Virus record (IMG/VR): IMGVR_UViG_3300027749_000039
Span: 124,001-188,000 of that record
DNA length: 64,000 nucleotides
Reading direction: 5' to 3' (one strand)
DNA from: a virus
Under the pieces are notes generated by a model that ran no database searches, was not told where the DNA came from, and saw only the letters and a program-made list of their open reading frames with translations. The translations under genes and the position numbers were made by a program. This document shows positions 45,907-53,168 of the stretch, one piece after another (the first letter of the stretch is position 1; each line of letters starts with the position of its first letter).

Positions 45907-46349
45907 TGAAAGCAAATTTTAATTTTAATTTATCAGATATTGATGGTAATCAAATAATTGATTATCTTAATAAAAACTATGATGGCAGCATCGAACTTGT
46001 AAGACAAGAAATTATCAAAAAGCCAAACGGTACATTTTATCGTTTATTCTTTTCAAGAGAATGGTATCGTGGTGATATTTACTATGAAAATTATCTAGCA
46101 ATAGATAAGGATGGTATTAATGTATATTCTGATGAGCCATGGGAGGGCAATGAAGATGACGAGGAAATGGAAACTTTATTATCTGAATGGTTAAAAACTT
46201 ATACTTTTGAAAAAATTGATTATAAATCAAAATTTTATCTTTTAATGTTAGATGTTGAGGCTGATATTTCTGGAATCATTAATGAACCTAAACAGGAAAC
46301 TATTGATGCTATGATTGAAAAGCTAAAATTAGCTAAAACTTATTTATGA
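45906..46349 (+). CDS. Hypothetical 147-residue protein
   Basis: Begins MKANFNFNLSDIDGNQIIDY; RLFFSREWYRGDIYYENYLA in the middle; helical acidic C-terminus. No family recognised. Confidence 0.65.
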   Translation: MKANFNFNLSDIDGNQIIDYLNKNYDGSIELVRQEIIKKPNGTFYRLFFSREWYRGDIYYENYLAIDKDGINVYSDEPWEGNEDDEEMETLLSEWLKTYTFEKIDYKSKFYLLMLDVEADISGIINEPKQETIDAMIEKLKLAKTYL

Positions 46350-46609
46350 GAAAATTAAAAAGAACTCATAAAAATTTAATGATAATTGAAGCAGGATTTA
46401 TTTATTGCAAACGGAATAATATAGAATTTGATGCGGATTATTTTATAGATAATATCTTTATGACGGATGAATTTCATGACGACAACAATAATAAATTTGA
46501 TTCTATTTGTGAAGATTTAAGATGCTACCGCTATTATGAGAAGTATAAATTAAAAGAAATTACCGAAGAAGAATACGAAACATGTGTTGATATGTTCGGT
46601 GAGATATAA
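46346..46609 (+). CDS. Hypothetical 87-residue protein
   Basis: Basic N-terminus, acidic C-terminus, no motif. Overlaps the previous gene by 4 nt and ends just before a 45-nt palindrome. Confidence 0.62.
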   Translation: MRKLKRTHKNLMIIEAGFIYCKRNNIEFDADYFIDNIFMTDEFHDDNNNKFDSICEDLRCYRYYEKYKLKEITEEEYETCVDMFGEI

Positions 46610-46611
46610 AC

Positions 46612-46656
46612 TTTAATCCAATTTATCATATAAGTTATATGATAAATTGGATTAAA
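46612..46656. repeat. 45-nt near-perfect palindrome covering a start codon
   Basis: Two 22-nt arms (TTTAATCCAATTTATCATAT...) around a single G. The ATG of the next gene is inside the 3' arm, so the hairpin could end upstream transcripts and hide the start codon. Confidence 0.85.
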
Positions 46657-46962
46657 AAATTATTTAAGAAAAAAGAAGAAATCCCTGCTTCTGTGTCGTC
46701 CATCACAGAATGGGTCGATGAAAAAGGTGTTCCGCACAAAAAATTTGTAATAGCAGTTGGTAATTCTTCAAAAGAAAAAGCCGAAGAACAAATTGGAAAA
46801 TTAATTGCTTCTTATAAAGAAGATGTAGAATGGGATGATTCTATAGGCGAACTAAAAATCAATGGTGAAAAAAACTTACCTTATAACAAAACTATTTGGT
46901 TTCCTTCACCTGATACCGATAGTGGTGTAAAAATTGAAGAAATTAAATCAGATAAAAAATAA
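46639..46962 (+). CDS. Hypothetical 107-residue protein
   Basis: Basic N-terminus MINWIKKLFKKKEEIPASVS, then FVIAVGNSSKEKAEEQIGKL and a motif NKTIWFPSPDTDSGVKIEEI. Could be virion-associated; no family recognised. The start lies in a palindrome. Confidence 0.63.
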   Translation: MINWIKKLFKKKEEIPASVSSITEWVDEKGVPHKKFVIAVGNSSKEKAEEQIGKLIASYKEDVEWDDSIGELKINGEKNLPYNKTIWFPSPDTDSGVKIEEIKSDKK

Positions 46963-46981
46963 AAATATCTGTAAAATTATT

Positions 46982-47011
46982 TTGTATAATCACAAATACT
47001 TCGTATCTTTG
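46982..47011 (+). promoter_or_regulatory. Promoter of tRNA array 6
   Basis: TTG 46982-46984, spacer 19, TATCTTTG 47004-47011, followed by the leader-type UTR (AAAAAGCATTTTTAAAATA). Confidence 0.87.
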
Positions 47012-47085
47012 TGTAACAAAAGCAAAGAATAAATACTTAATTAAAGACAACAAAAAAGCATTTTTAAAATACAATATATACTATT

Positions 47086-47181
47086 ATGAAAAACATTCTA
47101 AACATACAAAACCCTCAACAACCGCAAGTTGATGTCGATCAGGATCCTGATACGATGAGGACTAACCATGTTAGAATGTAA
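47086..47181 (+). CDS. Leader peptide F of tRNA array 6 (Gln/Asp/Pro-rich)
   Basis: 31 codons: 5 Gln, 4 Asp, 3 Pro, concentrated in the block NPQQPQVDVDQDPD. The array encodes Asp x3, Pro, Gln x3, and GlnRS. Bases 47160-47166 (GACTAAC), near the end of the ORF, can pair with 47210-47216 in the terminator 5' arm. Same architecture as leaders A, B, C and E. Confidence 0.84.
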   Translation: MKNILNIQNPQQPQVDVDQDPDTMRTNHVRM

Positions 47182-47206
47182 ATGAATTATATTACATTTT
47201 TAATAG

Positions 47207-47237
47207 CCAGTTAGTCGAAAGATTAACTGGTTTTTTT
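47207..47237 (+). terminator. Attenuator terminator F
   Basis: CCAGTTAGTC-GAAA-GATTAACTGG and T-tract before the Asp tRNAs. Confidence 0.9.
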
Positions 47238-47261
47238 GTTTTATATAGCGAGAATTAGTAA

Positions 47262-47350
47262 GGTTACGGCGAATAATGGCTGGTTCGCTACTCTGTCACA
47301 GTAGTAAGTAGGTTAAAACCGAAAAGAGGGTTCGATTCCCTTCGTAACCG
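47262..47350 (+). tRNA. tRNA-Asp(GTC) with long variable region
   Basis: GGTTACG/CGTAACC, G73, CTACT-CTGTCAC-AGTAG, T-arm GAGGG-TTCGATT-CCCTT. The variable region is about 20 nt and contains GGTT-AAA-ACC, unusual for Asp. Confidence 0.82.
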
Positions 47351-47355
47351 CAAAA

Positions 47356-47429
47356 GGCACCATATATCAATTGGTTAGATTTTCCGCCTGTCACATGGAA
47401 GGCTACGGGTTCGAGCCCCGTTGGTGTCG
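47356..47429 (+). tRNA. tRNA-Asp(GTC)
   Basis: GGCACCA/TGGTGTC, G73, loop CTGTCAC with a C-A mismatch in the anticodon stem, T-arm ACGGG-TTCGAGC-CCCGT. Confidence 0.83.
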
Positions 47430-47434
47430 CAAAA

Positions 47435-47508
47435 GGTCTGTTAGTAGAAATGGATACAATATCTCCCTGTCACGGAGAAGGTTGCCGGATCGTACCCGGT
47501 ACAGACCG
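47435..47508 (+). tRNA. tRNA-Asp(GTC)
   Basis: GGTCTGT/ACAGACC, G73, TCTCC-CTGTCAC-GGAGA, T-arm GCCGG-ATCGTAC-CCGGT (A54, T58). Confidence 0.87.
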
Positions 47509-47513
47509 CTAAA

Positions 47514-47586
47514 CGAGTATGAAGTGTAACCAGGTTGCACACGAATTTTGGGAATTCGTAGAGACGTTCGAATCGTACATGCTCGA
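47514..47586 (+). tRNA. tRNA-Pro(TGG)
   Basis: CGAGTAT/ATGCTCG, anticodon arm CGAAT-TTTGGGA-ATTCG, T-loop TTCGAAT on a weak T-stem. Confidence 0.8.
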
Positions 47587-47639
47587 CAAAAAATCACTGC
47601 TTCGATTAAACTTTCTCCGACAATTTTAATATATATCTT

Positions 47640-48569
47640 ATGGATATAATTAAAATTATAAATGAAAGTTTTTCCATTAATGATTTAGCCAAAAAATTAT
47701 ATGGTTATTCTAATGGCAAGAGCAATAAAAAAGCAATAGAAGTTTTAAAACAAAACGGATTTGATATATCTTTTTTTGACGGAAAAAGTAAAAATAGAAA
47801 ATATCAAAAAATAAAAATTATTTGTCCTATTTGTTTTGTGGAATTTGAAACAACTGAAAATGGTAAAAAAACATGTTCTTCTTCATGTTCTAATTCTTAT
47901 TTTCAACACGGGAAAAATAATCCTGATTTTGATCAAGAAAAATATGAGGAAAGATATAAAAAAGTATCTAATACATTAAAAACTAATATTCCTTGGAATA
48001 AAGGCAAAAATGATAAGGCAAAAATAAAAACATGTCTAAATTGTAAAATTGAATTTGAACCTAAAACACACACACAGAAATATTGTTGCAAAAAATGCCA
48101 ATTTTCATGTAAAGAGTATAGAAAATTATTAAGTGACAATGTTAAAGAAAGAATAAAAAATGGAACACATAAAGGTTGGCAATCAAGAAATATTGAGAGT
48201 TATCCTGAAAAATTCTTTAAAAAAGTATTAAAAAATAATGGTATTGAATATATACCAAATAAAACAATAATAAAAAAAGACTATAATATAGAAGGCAATG
48301 GTAATTATTTTTTAGATTTTTATATAAAAGAAGGAAATATAGATTTAGAAATAGACGGCAAGCAACATGATTATAGGGTCGAACATGATAATGAACGAGA
48401 TAACAATTTATCAAAGCATTTCAACATTTATAGAATAAAATGGCAGTCAATAAATAGCGAAACAGGAAAACAATATATAAAAAAAGAAATTAAAAAATTT
48501 ATAAAATATTATAACAAAATGAAAAACTTAACTTTACAACAACAGCAACAAATGATTAAACTAGATTGA
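47640..48569 (+). CDS. Zinc-finger PD-(D/E)xK homing endonuclease in array 6
   Basis: 309 residues. HTH-like N-terminus, two zinc fingers (CPICFVEF/CSSSC and CLNCKIEF/CCKKC), then a Vsr/DUF559-like nuclease: YFLDFYIKEGNIDLEIDGKQ with the ExD pair. Its last 16 codons are the Gln leader peptide G read in frame. It separates Asp/Pro from Gln tRNAs. Free-standing homing is the likely role. Confidence 0.82.
   Translation: MDIIKIINESFSINDLAKKLYGYSNGKSNKKAIEVLKQNGFDISFFDGKSKNRKYQKIKIICPICFVEFETTENGKKTCSSSCSNSYFQHGKNNPDFDQEKYEERYKKVSNTLKTNIPWNKGKNDKAKIKTCLNCKIEFEPKTHTQKYCCKKCQFSCKEYRKLLSDNVKERIKNGTHKGWQSRNIESYPEKFFKKVLKNNGIEYIPNKTIIKKDYNIEGNGNYFLDFYIKEGNIDLEIDGKQHDYRVEHDNERDNNLSKHFNIYRIKWQSINSETGKQYIKKEIKKFIKYYNKMKNLTLQQQQQMIKLD
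48519..48569 (+). CDS. Leader peptide G (MKNLTLQQQQQMIKLD) before Gln tRNAs and GlnRS
   Basis: 16 codons with five consecutive Gln codons (CAA, CAA, CAG, CAA, CAA), beginning ATGAAAAAC like leaders D-F. A terminator follows at 48591, then Gln(TTG) x2, Gln(CTG) and glnS. Bases 48567-48573, overlapping the stop, can pair with 48593-48600 with one bulge, competing with the terminator. The homing endonuclease frame runs in frame into it, so the peptide can be made from its own ATG or as the endonuclease C-terminus. Confidence 0.85.
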   Translation: MKNLTLQQQQQMIKLD

Positions 48570-48590
48570 TGGTATTGTATAGTTATGTAT

Positions 48591-48622
48591 AAACCTATCA
48601 GTCTAAACTGATAGGTTTTTTT
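48591..48622 (+). terminator. Attenuator terminator G
   Basis: AAACCTATCAGT-CTAA-ACTGATAGGTTT and T-tract between leader G and tRNA-Gln. Confidence 0.92.
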
Positions 48623-48624
48623 AT

Positions 48625-48710
48625 GCTCCTCTGGTGTAATTGGTTAACATACTTGATTTTGAGTCAAGGGACAGGTAATGCAAGTCAGGGTTCGAATCCT
48701 TGGAGGAGTA
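48625..48710 (+). tRNA. tRNA-Gln(TTG) with long variable region
   Basis: GCTCCTC/GAGGAGT, CTTGA-TTTTGAG-TCAAG, about 17-nt variable region (unusual for Gln), T-arm CAGGG-TTCGAAT-CCTTG. Confidence 0.84.
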
Positions 48711-48715
48711 CAAAT

Positions 48716-48787
48716 AGTCCAATAGTGTAACGGTTAGCACAACTCTCTTTGACAGAGTTAGTCTTGGTTCGAATCCAGGTTGAACTA
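48716..48787 (+). tRNA. tRNA-Gln(TTG)
   Basis: AGTCCAA/TTGAACT with one mismatch, ACTCT-CTTTGAC-AGAGT, T-arm CTTGG-TTCGAAT-CCAGG. Confidence 0.87.
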
Positions 48788-48793
48788 CTACAA

Positions 48794-48864
48794 TGTTCTA
48801 TGATGTAATGGTAGCATAAGAGCTTCTGATTCTCTTTGTATTGGTTCGAGTCCAATTAGAACAA
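48794..48864 (+). tRNA. tRNA-Gln(CTG)
   Basis: TGTTCTA/TAGAACA, loop TTCTGAT within AGAGC/TCTCT, T-arm ATTGG-TTCGAGT-CCAAT. 18 nt before glnS. Confidence 0.84.
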
Positions 48865-48881
48865 CTAAAAATAATAATTTT

Positions 48882-50471
48882 ATGAATTTTATAGAAGAAA
48901 AAATTATTGAAAAAGTAAATCGTGGAATTAAGCCGGTGCTTCGCTTTCCGCCCGAACCAAACGGAAAATCATTGCACTTGGGGCATGCCAAGTCAATGTG
49001 TTTAAATTTTGGATTGGCAGAGAAATATAATGGTGAATGTAATTTAAGGTTTGATGATACAAATCCTTCTGCTGAAAAAGCGGAATATGTAGATGCAATC
49101 ATTAATGATATAAAGTGGCTTGGATTTACTCCAACACGTATAGAACACACATCTAATTATTTTGAAATAATATTTGAATATGCGGTTAGATTAATTGAAA
49201 AAGGGTTAGCATATGTTGATGATTCTACATCAGAAGAAATTGCTAGTATGAAAGGAACTCTTAATGCACCTGGTATTGATTCACCATATAAATCAAGAAC
49301 TATTTCCGAAAACTTAGATTTATTTTATCGTATGAGAAATGGTGAATTTAATAATGGTAAAAAAACATTAAGATTAAATATTGACATGACTTCACCTAAT
49401 ATGATATTAAGAGATCCAGTTATATATCGGATTATGCATGAAACACATCATAATACAGGTGATAAATGGTGTATATATCCTTTATATGATTTTGCGCATC
49501 CGATATCTGATTATATTGAAAGTATATCTGATTCATTATGTACCTTGGAGTTTGAAGTTCATAGACCATTGTATAATTGGATATTAGAAAATTTAGATTT
49601 AAAATATCCGTTACCTGAGGAAACTGAGTTTGCTCGTTTAAATGTTTCTTATAATGTAATGAGTAAGAGGAAGTTAAAAACATTAGTAGATGAAAATTAT
49701 GTAACAGATTGGGATGATCCAAGATTATTAACATTATCTGGATTAAGAAGAAAAGGATATACACCGACATCAATTAAATCATTTTGTGAAACAGTTGGTT
49801 ACACTAAAAGAGATTCTTTGATTGATTTTAGACTATTAGAAGAGTGTTTACGTTCTGACTTAAATAAGTTAGCATTAAGATATATGGTCGTTTTAAATCC
49901 ACTTAAAATTACTATTATTAATTATAGTGGTGAAGAAAAATGTGTTATTGAAAATAATCCTGAAAATGTAGAAGATGGAATAAGAGAAGTTATTTTTACT
50001 AAGGAATTATTTATTGAAGCAGATGATTTTAGAGAAATCGCTAATAACAAATATCATAGATTAAAAATAGGTGGTGAAGTTAGATTAAAGGGAGCTTATA
50101 TTATAAAAGCAGAAGAAGTAGTAAAAGATGAATTAGGTAATATAATTGAAGTTAAATGTATTTATGATCCTACTACTAAATCAGGTGAATCTGATAGAAA
50201 AGTAAAGGGCACTATACATTGGGTATCTACTTCTTATAATAAAGAAATTATTGTAAATGAGTATGAAAATTTATTTACAGAAGAAATACCAGAAACTTTT
50301 GATATTATCAAAAGTTTAATAATAAGTAAACCTGCAATAGCAGAATTAGCAATAGAAAATACTGTTATTAACAAAGCAGTTCAATTTATGAGGAATGGCT
50401 ACTTTACTTTAGATAAAGATGGTAGTTTTATAAAAACAGTGTCATTAAAAGATGGATTTAAAGAAAAATAA
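48882..50471 (+). CDS. glnS: Glutaminyl-tRNA synthetase
   Basis: 529 residues, near the bacterial length of about 550. Class I: FPPEPNGKSLHLGHAKSMCL (HIGH), NLRFDDTNPSAEK, and MSKRKLKTLV (KMSKS variant). The C-terminal half forms the beta-barrel anticodon-binding domains. The first motif FPPEPNG distinguishes GlnRS from GluRS. It follows three tRNA-Gln genes and sits behind attenuators F and G, so enzyme and tRNAs are probably co-regulated by Gln charging. Confidence 0.96.
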   Translation: MNFIEEKIIEKVNRGIKPVLRFPPEPNGKSLHLGHAKSMCLNFGLAEKYNGECNLRFDDTNPSAEKAEYVDAIINDIKWLGFTPTRIEHTSNYFEIIFEYAVRLIEKGLAYVDDSTSEEIASMKGTLNAPGIDSPYKSRTISENLDLFYRMRNGEFNNGKKTLRLNIDMTSPNMILRDPVIYRIMHETHHNTGDKWCIYPLYDFAHPISDYIESISDSLCTLEFEVHRPLYNWILENLDLKYPLPEETEFARLNVSYNVMSKRKLKTLVDENYVTDWDDPRLLTLSGLRRKGYTPTSIKSFCETVGYTKRDSLIDFRLLEECLRSDLNKLALRYMVVLNPLKITIINYSGEEKCVIENNPENVEDGIREVIFTKELFIEADDFREIANNKYHRLKIGGEVRLKGAYIIKAEEVVKDELGNIIEVKCIYDPTTKSGESDRKVKGTIHWVSTSYNKEIIVNEYENLFTEEIPETFDIIKSLIISKPAIAELAIENTVINKAVQFMRNGYFTLDKDGSFIKTVSLKDGFKEK

Positions 50472-50483
50472 AACAATTAAATT

Positions 50484-50837
50484 ATGAGAGAGTATAGAAA
50501 TGGAAATGTATATAAGTTGCACGATTCTATGTTTATAATAACTGGAGAAAGAACTATTAATGGTAAAAAAATAACTGATTGGGTTTCATTTGAACATGAA
50601 GCTATGAGTGGATGCACACCAAATGAAACAGAATTAGTAAGTGAAATGTGTTGGGAGTGTGATACTAACGATTCTGAATATCCTGATTATGAGTGTGAGA
50701 ATTGTAAAGGCACTGGATATTATAAGAAAGAGAGATTGGGAATGGATAGGGCAACTTATTTAGCATCTAGTGTTAAAAAGTATATTATAGATAAGATGTT
50801 GGGTAATTTTGACTTTAATGTATATTTGTCTATGTAA
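50484..50837 (+). CDS. Protein with DnaJ-like zinc motif
   Basis: 117 residues. CWECDTNDSEYPDYECENCK then GTGYY: two CxxC knuckles, the second CxxCxGxG as in DnaJ zinc centres. No J-domain. Function unknown. Confidence 0.66.
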   Translation: MREYRNGNVYKLHDSMFIITGERTINGKKITDWVSFEHEAMSGCTPNETELVSEMCWECDTNDSEYPDYECENCKGTGYYKKERLGMDRATYLASSVKKYIIDKMLGNFDFNVYLSM

Positions 50838-50847
50838 TATATACATT

Positions 50848-51111
50848 ATGGCAAGAAAGAAAAAAATACCGGCAAAAAATGATAAAAAACTTAGAGTAGG
50901 TATGAGAGTTCTTTTGAAAAAAAACTATAAATTAGCTGTAGTAGAAAAAATTCATCCAAAATATTCGGATGAATTTGTTGTTTCTTATTATGGTGATCAT
51001 AATAGATTATGTTATGATATAATTACTGAACGTGATGTATTACCTGCCGCTGATTATGAGATAATAAAAAATCGAAATAATCGGATTAATGATATTTTTA
51101 GAGACGATTAA
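50848..51111 (+). CDS. Small basic protein, tail-family relative
   Basis: 87 residues; MARKKKIPAKNDKKLRVGMR, beta-rich body (SH3-like VLLKKNYKLAVVEKI), ends RNNRINDIFRDD. TATATTTG at 50821-50828 may be its promoter; ATG 50848 chosen for that reason. Confidence 0.66.
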   Translation: MARKKKIPAKNDKKLRVGMRVLLKKNYKLAVVEKIHPKYSDEFVVSYYGDHNRLCYDIITERDVLPAADYEIIKNRNNRINDIFRDD

Positions 51112-51416
51112 TCGTCATAACCATAATTATCATCTTCATGTGGTAAAAATGCTAAAGGTATAATATCATCTCTCATTTCTTCTCTACGTTTAAATATATC
51201 TTCTCCAGGAAATTTTTGTTTCATATATGCAAAATACTGACCTTCTGTTATTTCTTGTAATGTTGATTTCCCACATGCTAGACACGCATCAGCAGTTCCA
51301 ACAACTGGGAATGCTTCTTTACAACTTTTACATACATAATATTTTGCGAATAAATGTGCTGGTGCTAACGGTGCGGTTGGTCCGGCAAAAGCTTCAAAAT
51401 GTTTTAGATATTTCAT
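51108..51416 (-). CDS. Zinc-ribbon protein with CTS-like N-terminus
   Basis: 102 residues from ATG 51416: MKYLKHFEAFAGPTAPLAPA, zinc ribbon CKSCKEAF/CLACGKS, helical acidic tail. A TTTAAATATATACTTT element precedes the start on the minus strand. Candidate packaged protein by its N-terminus (inference). Confidence 0.68.
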   Translation of the reverse strand: MKYLKHFEAFAGPTAPLAPAHLFAKYYVCKSCKEAFPVVGTADACLACGKSTLQEITEGQYFAYMKQKFPGEDIFKRREEMRDDIIPLAFLPHEDDNYGYDD

Positions 51417-51468
51417 AAAGTATATATTTAAATATATAAACAAAATTTTACTTTAGAATAAAAAGTCT

Positions 51469-51627
51469 ATGACTGATTTTATATTTATACAAATTGAAGC
51501 ATTAAAATATAATAGCAAAACAGAATTTAGAAAAAATTGTGGTGGTGCTTATATGGCATCGTTAAGAAATGGATGGCTAAATGAAATAACAAACCATATG
51601 AAAAAATATTCAAAAAATGAAGATTAA
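51469..51627 (+). CDS. Single-repeat relative of the 11092 protein
   Basis: 52 residues: QIEALKYNSKTEFRKNCGGA then ASLRNGWLNEITNHM is one copy of the module repeated in the GIY-YIG-like protein at 11092. Either a stand-alone DNA-binding module or a remnant of a homing gene. Overlaps the next start. Confidence 0.62.
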   Translation: MTDFIFIQIEALKYNSKTEFRKNCGGAYMASLRNGWLNEITNHMKKYSKNED

Positions 51628-52723
51628 TAAATCGGGAGCAAAATTTAGCTCTATAGTTAGTATAGGTGAGAAAATTAAGAAAATAGAAAAAGAAACAGGT
51701 GAAGAATACCTCTATTTGAATAGAGGCGTTACTGATGTTTGTCAAATGGATTTAACAAATATTGTATCTAAAATTGATTTTAATAGCAAAGAAATACAAC
51801 ATTATCCACCTAATTTAGGTATTAATTCGTTAAGGGAAAATATATCAAAAGAATATTTCCCTAATATAATTGATGTAGAAAAAAATATAAGTATAATTAA
51901 CGGTGGTATGCCATCATTAGATTTATGTATCCAAATTTTGGATACTAAAAAAATATGGTTTCCAAAATTTTACTGGGGTAGCTATCAAAAAATGGCTCAG
52001 ATTCGTAAAAAATCTTATGATTTTTATGAATCATTATCCGATTTTAATTTATCCTTATTGAGTGAAGATGATTGTATATTCATTTGCTCACCATCAAATC
52101 CAACAGGGTTATTAATAGAAAATGATTATTTATTAGAGATGATTAAAAAAATAACTGATACTGGTGCTATAATAATTTTTGATTCACCATACTATAAGTT
52201 ATTTTACAATGATAATTTTTTTGAAAGAGCATTACAAACAGGTGGCGATAATATTATATTATGTGAAAGTTTTTCTAAATGTTATGGATTAAGTGGTATT
52301 AGATTAGGATTTATATGTTCTTTGCATAAGGAATTTAATGAGGAATTAAATATAAGGATGTTATATGAATTTAATGGGATATCAACAATACCACAATTAT
52401 TAATTAATAATTTAATTTCTACTGATGAAGGTAAAAAAATAATTAATAATTTTCAATCAGAAACAAAAAAACACATATTTGAAAATATAAATTATTTAAA
52501 AGAAAATAATTTATTAGCAGATGAAATATATAATGGTGAAATTCCGGTTGGTATATTTGCTATTATAAATAAAACGGAATTAGAACTTCTAAATAAAAAA
52601 ATAGGCTCCATTGGATTAGACAAGTTCGTTTATCACGACAAAGATACATGGTCATCTTATAGTAGAATATGTGTATCGGTAAATCATGATAGATTCGTAG
52701 CATTTATGTTAGGTATTTTATAA
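51617..52723 (+). CDS. PLP-dependent aminotransferase (fold type I)
   Basis: 368 residues. Class I/II aminotransferase hallmarks in order: INGGMPSLDLC (phosphate loop region), SPSNPTGLL (substrate-side Asn), IIFDSPYYKLF (Asp pairing the PLP ring nitrogen and Tyr), ESFSKCYGLSGIRLGF (Schiff-base Lys) and SRICVSV (carboxylate Arg). Looks intact. Substrate unknown; an amino-acid or modified-nucleotide pathway is possible. Stop overlaps the next ATG. Confidence 0.88.
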   Translation: MKINKSGAKFSSIVSIGEKIKKIEKETGEEYLYLNRGVTDVCQMDLTNIVSKIDFNSKEIQHYPPNLGINSLRENISKEYFPNIIDVEKNISIINGGMPSLDLCIQILDTKKIWFPKFYWGSYQKMAQIRKKSYDFYESLSDFNLSLLSEDDCIFICSPSNPTGLLIENDYLLEMIKKITDTGAIIIFDSPYYKLFYNDNFFERALQTGGDNIILCESFSKCYGLSGIRLGFICSLHKEFNEELNIRMLYEFNGISTIPQLLINNLISTDEGKKIINNFQSETKKHIFENINYLKENNLLADEIYNGEIPVGIFAIINKTELELLNKKIGSIGLDKFVYHDKDTWSSYSRICVSVNHDRFVAFMLGIL

Positions 52724-52953
52724 TGAAAGTAGTTTGTATTAAAGAATATAAAGTAGCTGGTGAAATAAAAATTAATAAAGAAAATGTTTATACTTTGAAA
52801 TATAGTGTAAACACAGTAGCCGGAACCATCTATAGAATAGAAGGTGTTTGGTTTACTGAAGAAAATGATGGAAGTAATGAATACTTCTATGATTATTTTA
52901 TACCATTATCCGAATGGAGAGATAAACAGATAGATAGTATATTAAATGAGTAA
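52723..52953 (+). CDS. Small protein with EWRxxQIxxIL tail
   Basis: 76 residues, MKVVCIKEYKVAGEI..., beta-barrel-like body, tail FIPLSEWRDKQIDSILNE. First of three consecutive family members. Confidence 0.75.
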   Translation: MKVVCIKEYKVAGEIKINKENVYTLKYSVNTVAGTIYRIEGVWFTEENDGSNEYFYDYFIPLSEWRDKQIDSILNE

Positions 52954-53158
52954 AATGATGGTGTGTATAAGGAGTTTACGTTCCGAAGAACATAAAATAA
53001 TTTATGAAGAAACCCATTTTTATAAAGAAGATGAGATATTGTTTGTAACTACTCGTCTTGAAAATGGTTCTGGTATATTCACCGCACAGTATTTTAATGA
53101 AAGTTTTATTTCATTATCGGAATGGAGAGAAAGACAAATTGATGATATACTAAATTAA
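52946..53158 (+). CDS. Small protein with EWRxxQIxxIL tail
   Basis: 70 residues; tail FISLSEWRERQIDDILN. Overlaps the previous gene by 8 nt. Body diverged from its neighbours while the tail is conserved. Confidence 0.75.
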   Translation: MSKMMVCIRSLRSEEHKIIYEETHFYKEDEILFVTTRLENGSGIFTAQYFNESFISLSEWRERQIDDILN

Positions 53159-53168
53159 ACATTATTGG

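Noticed and set aside
48788-49150. Minus-strand ORF over tRNA-Gln and the 5' end of glnS
   Set aside because: Antisense to recognised genes; no start context or motif.
49432-49773. Minus-strand ORF inside glnS
   Set aside because: Lies wholly within a recognised gene, with low-complexity sequence and no motif.
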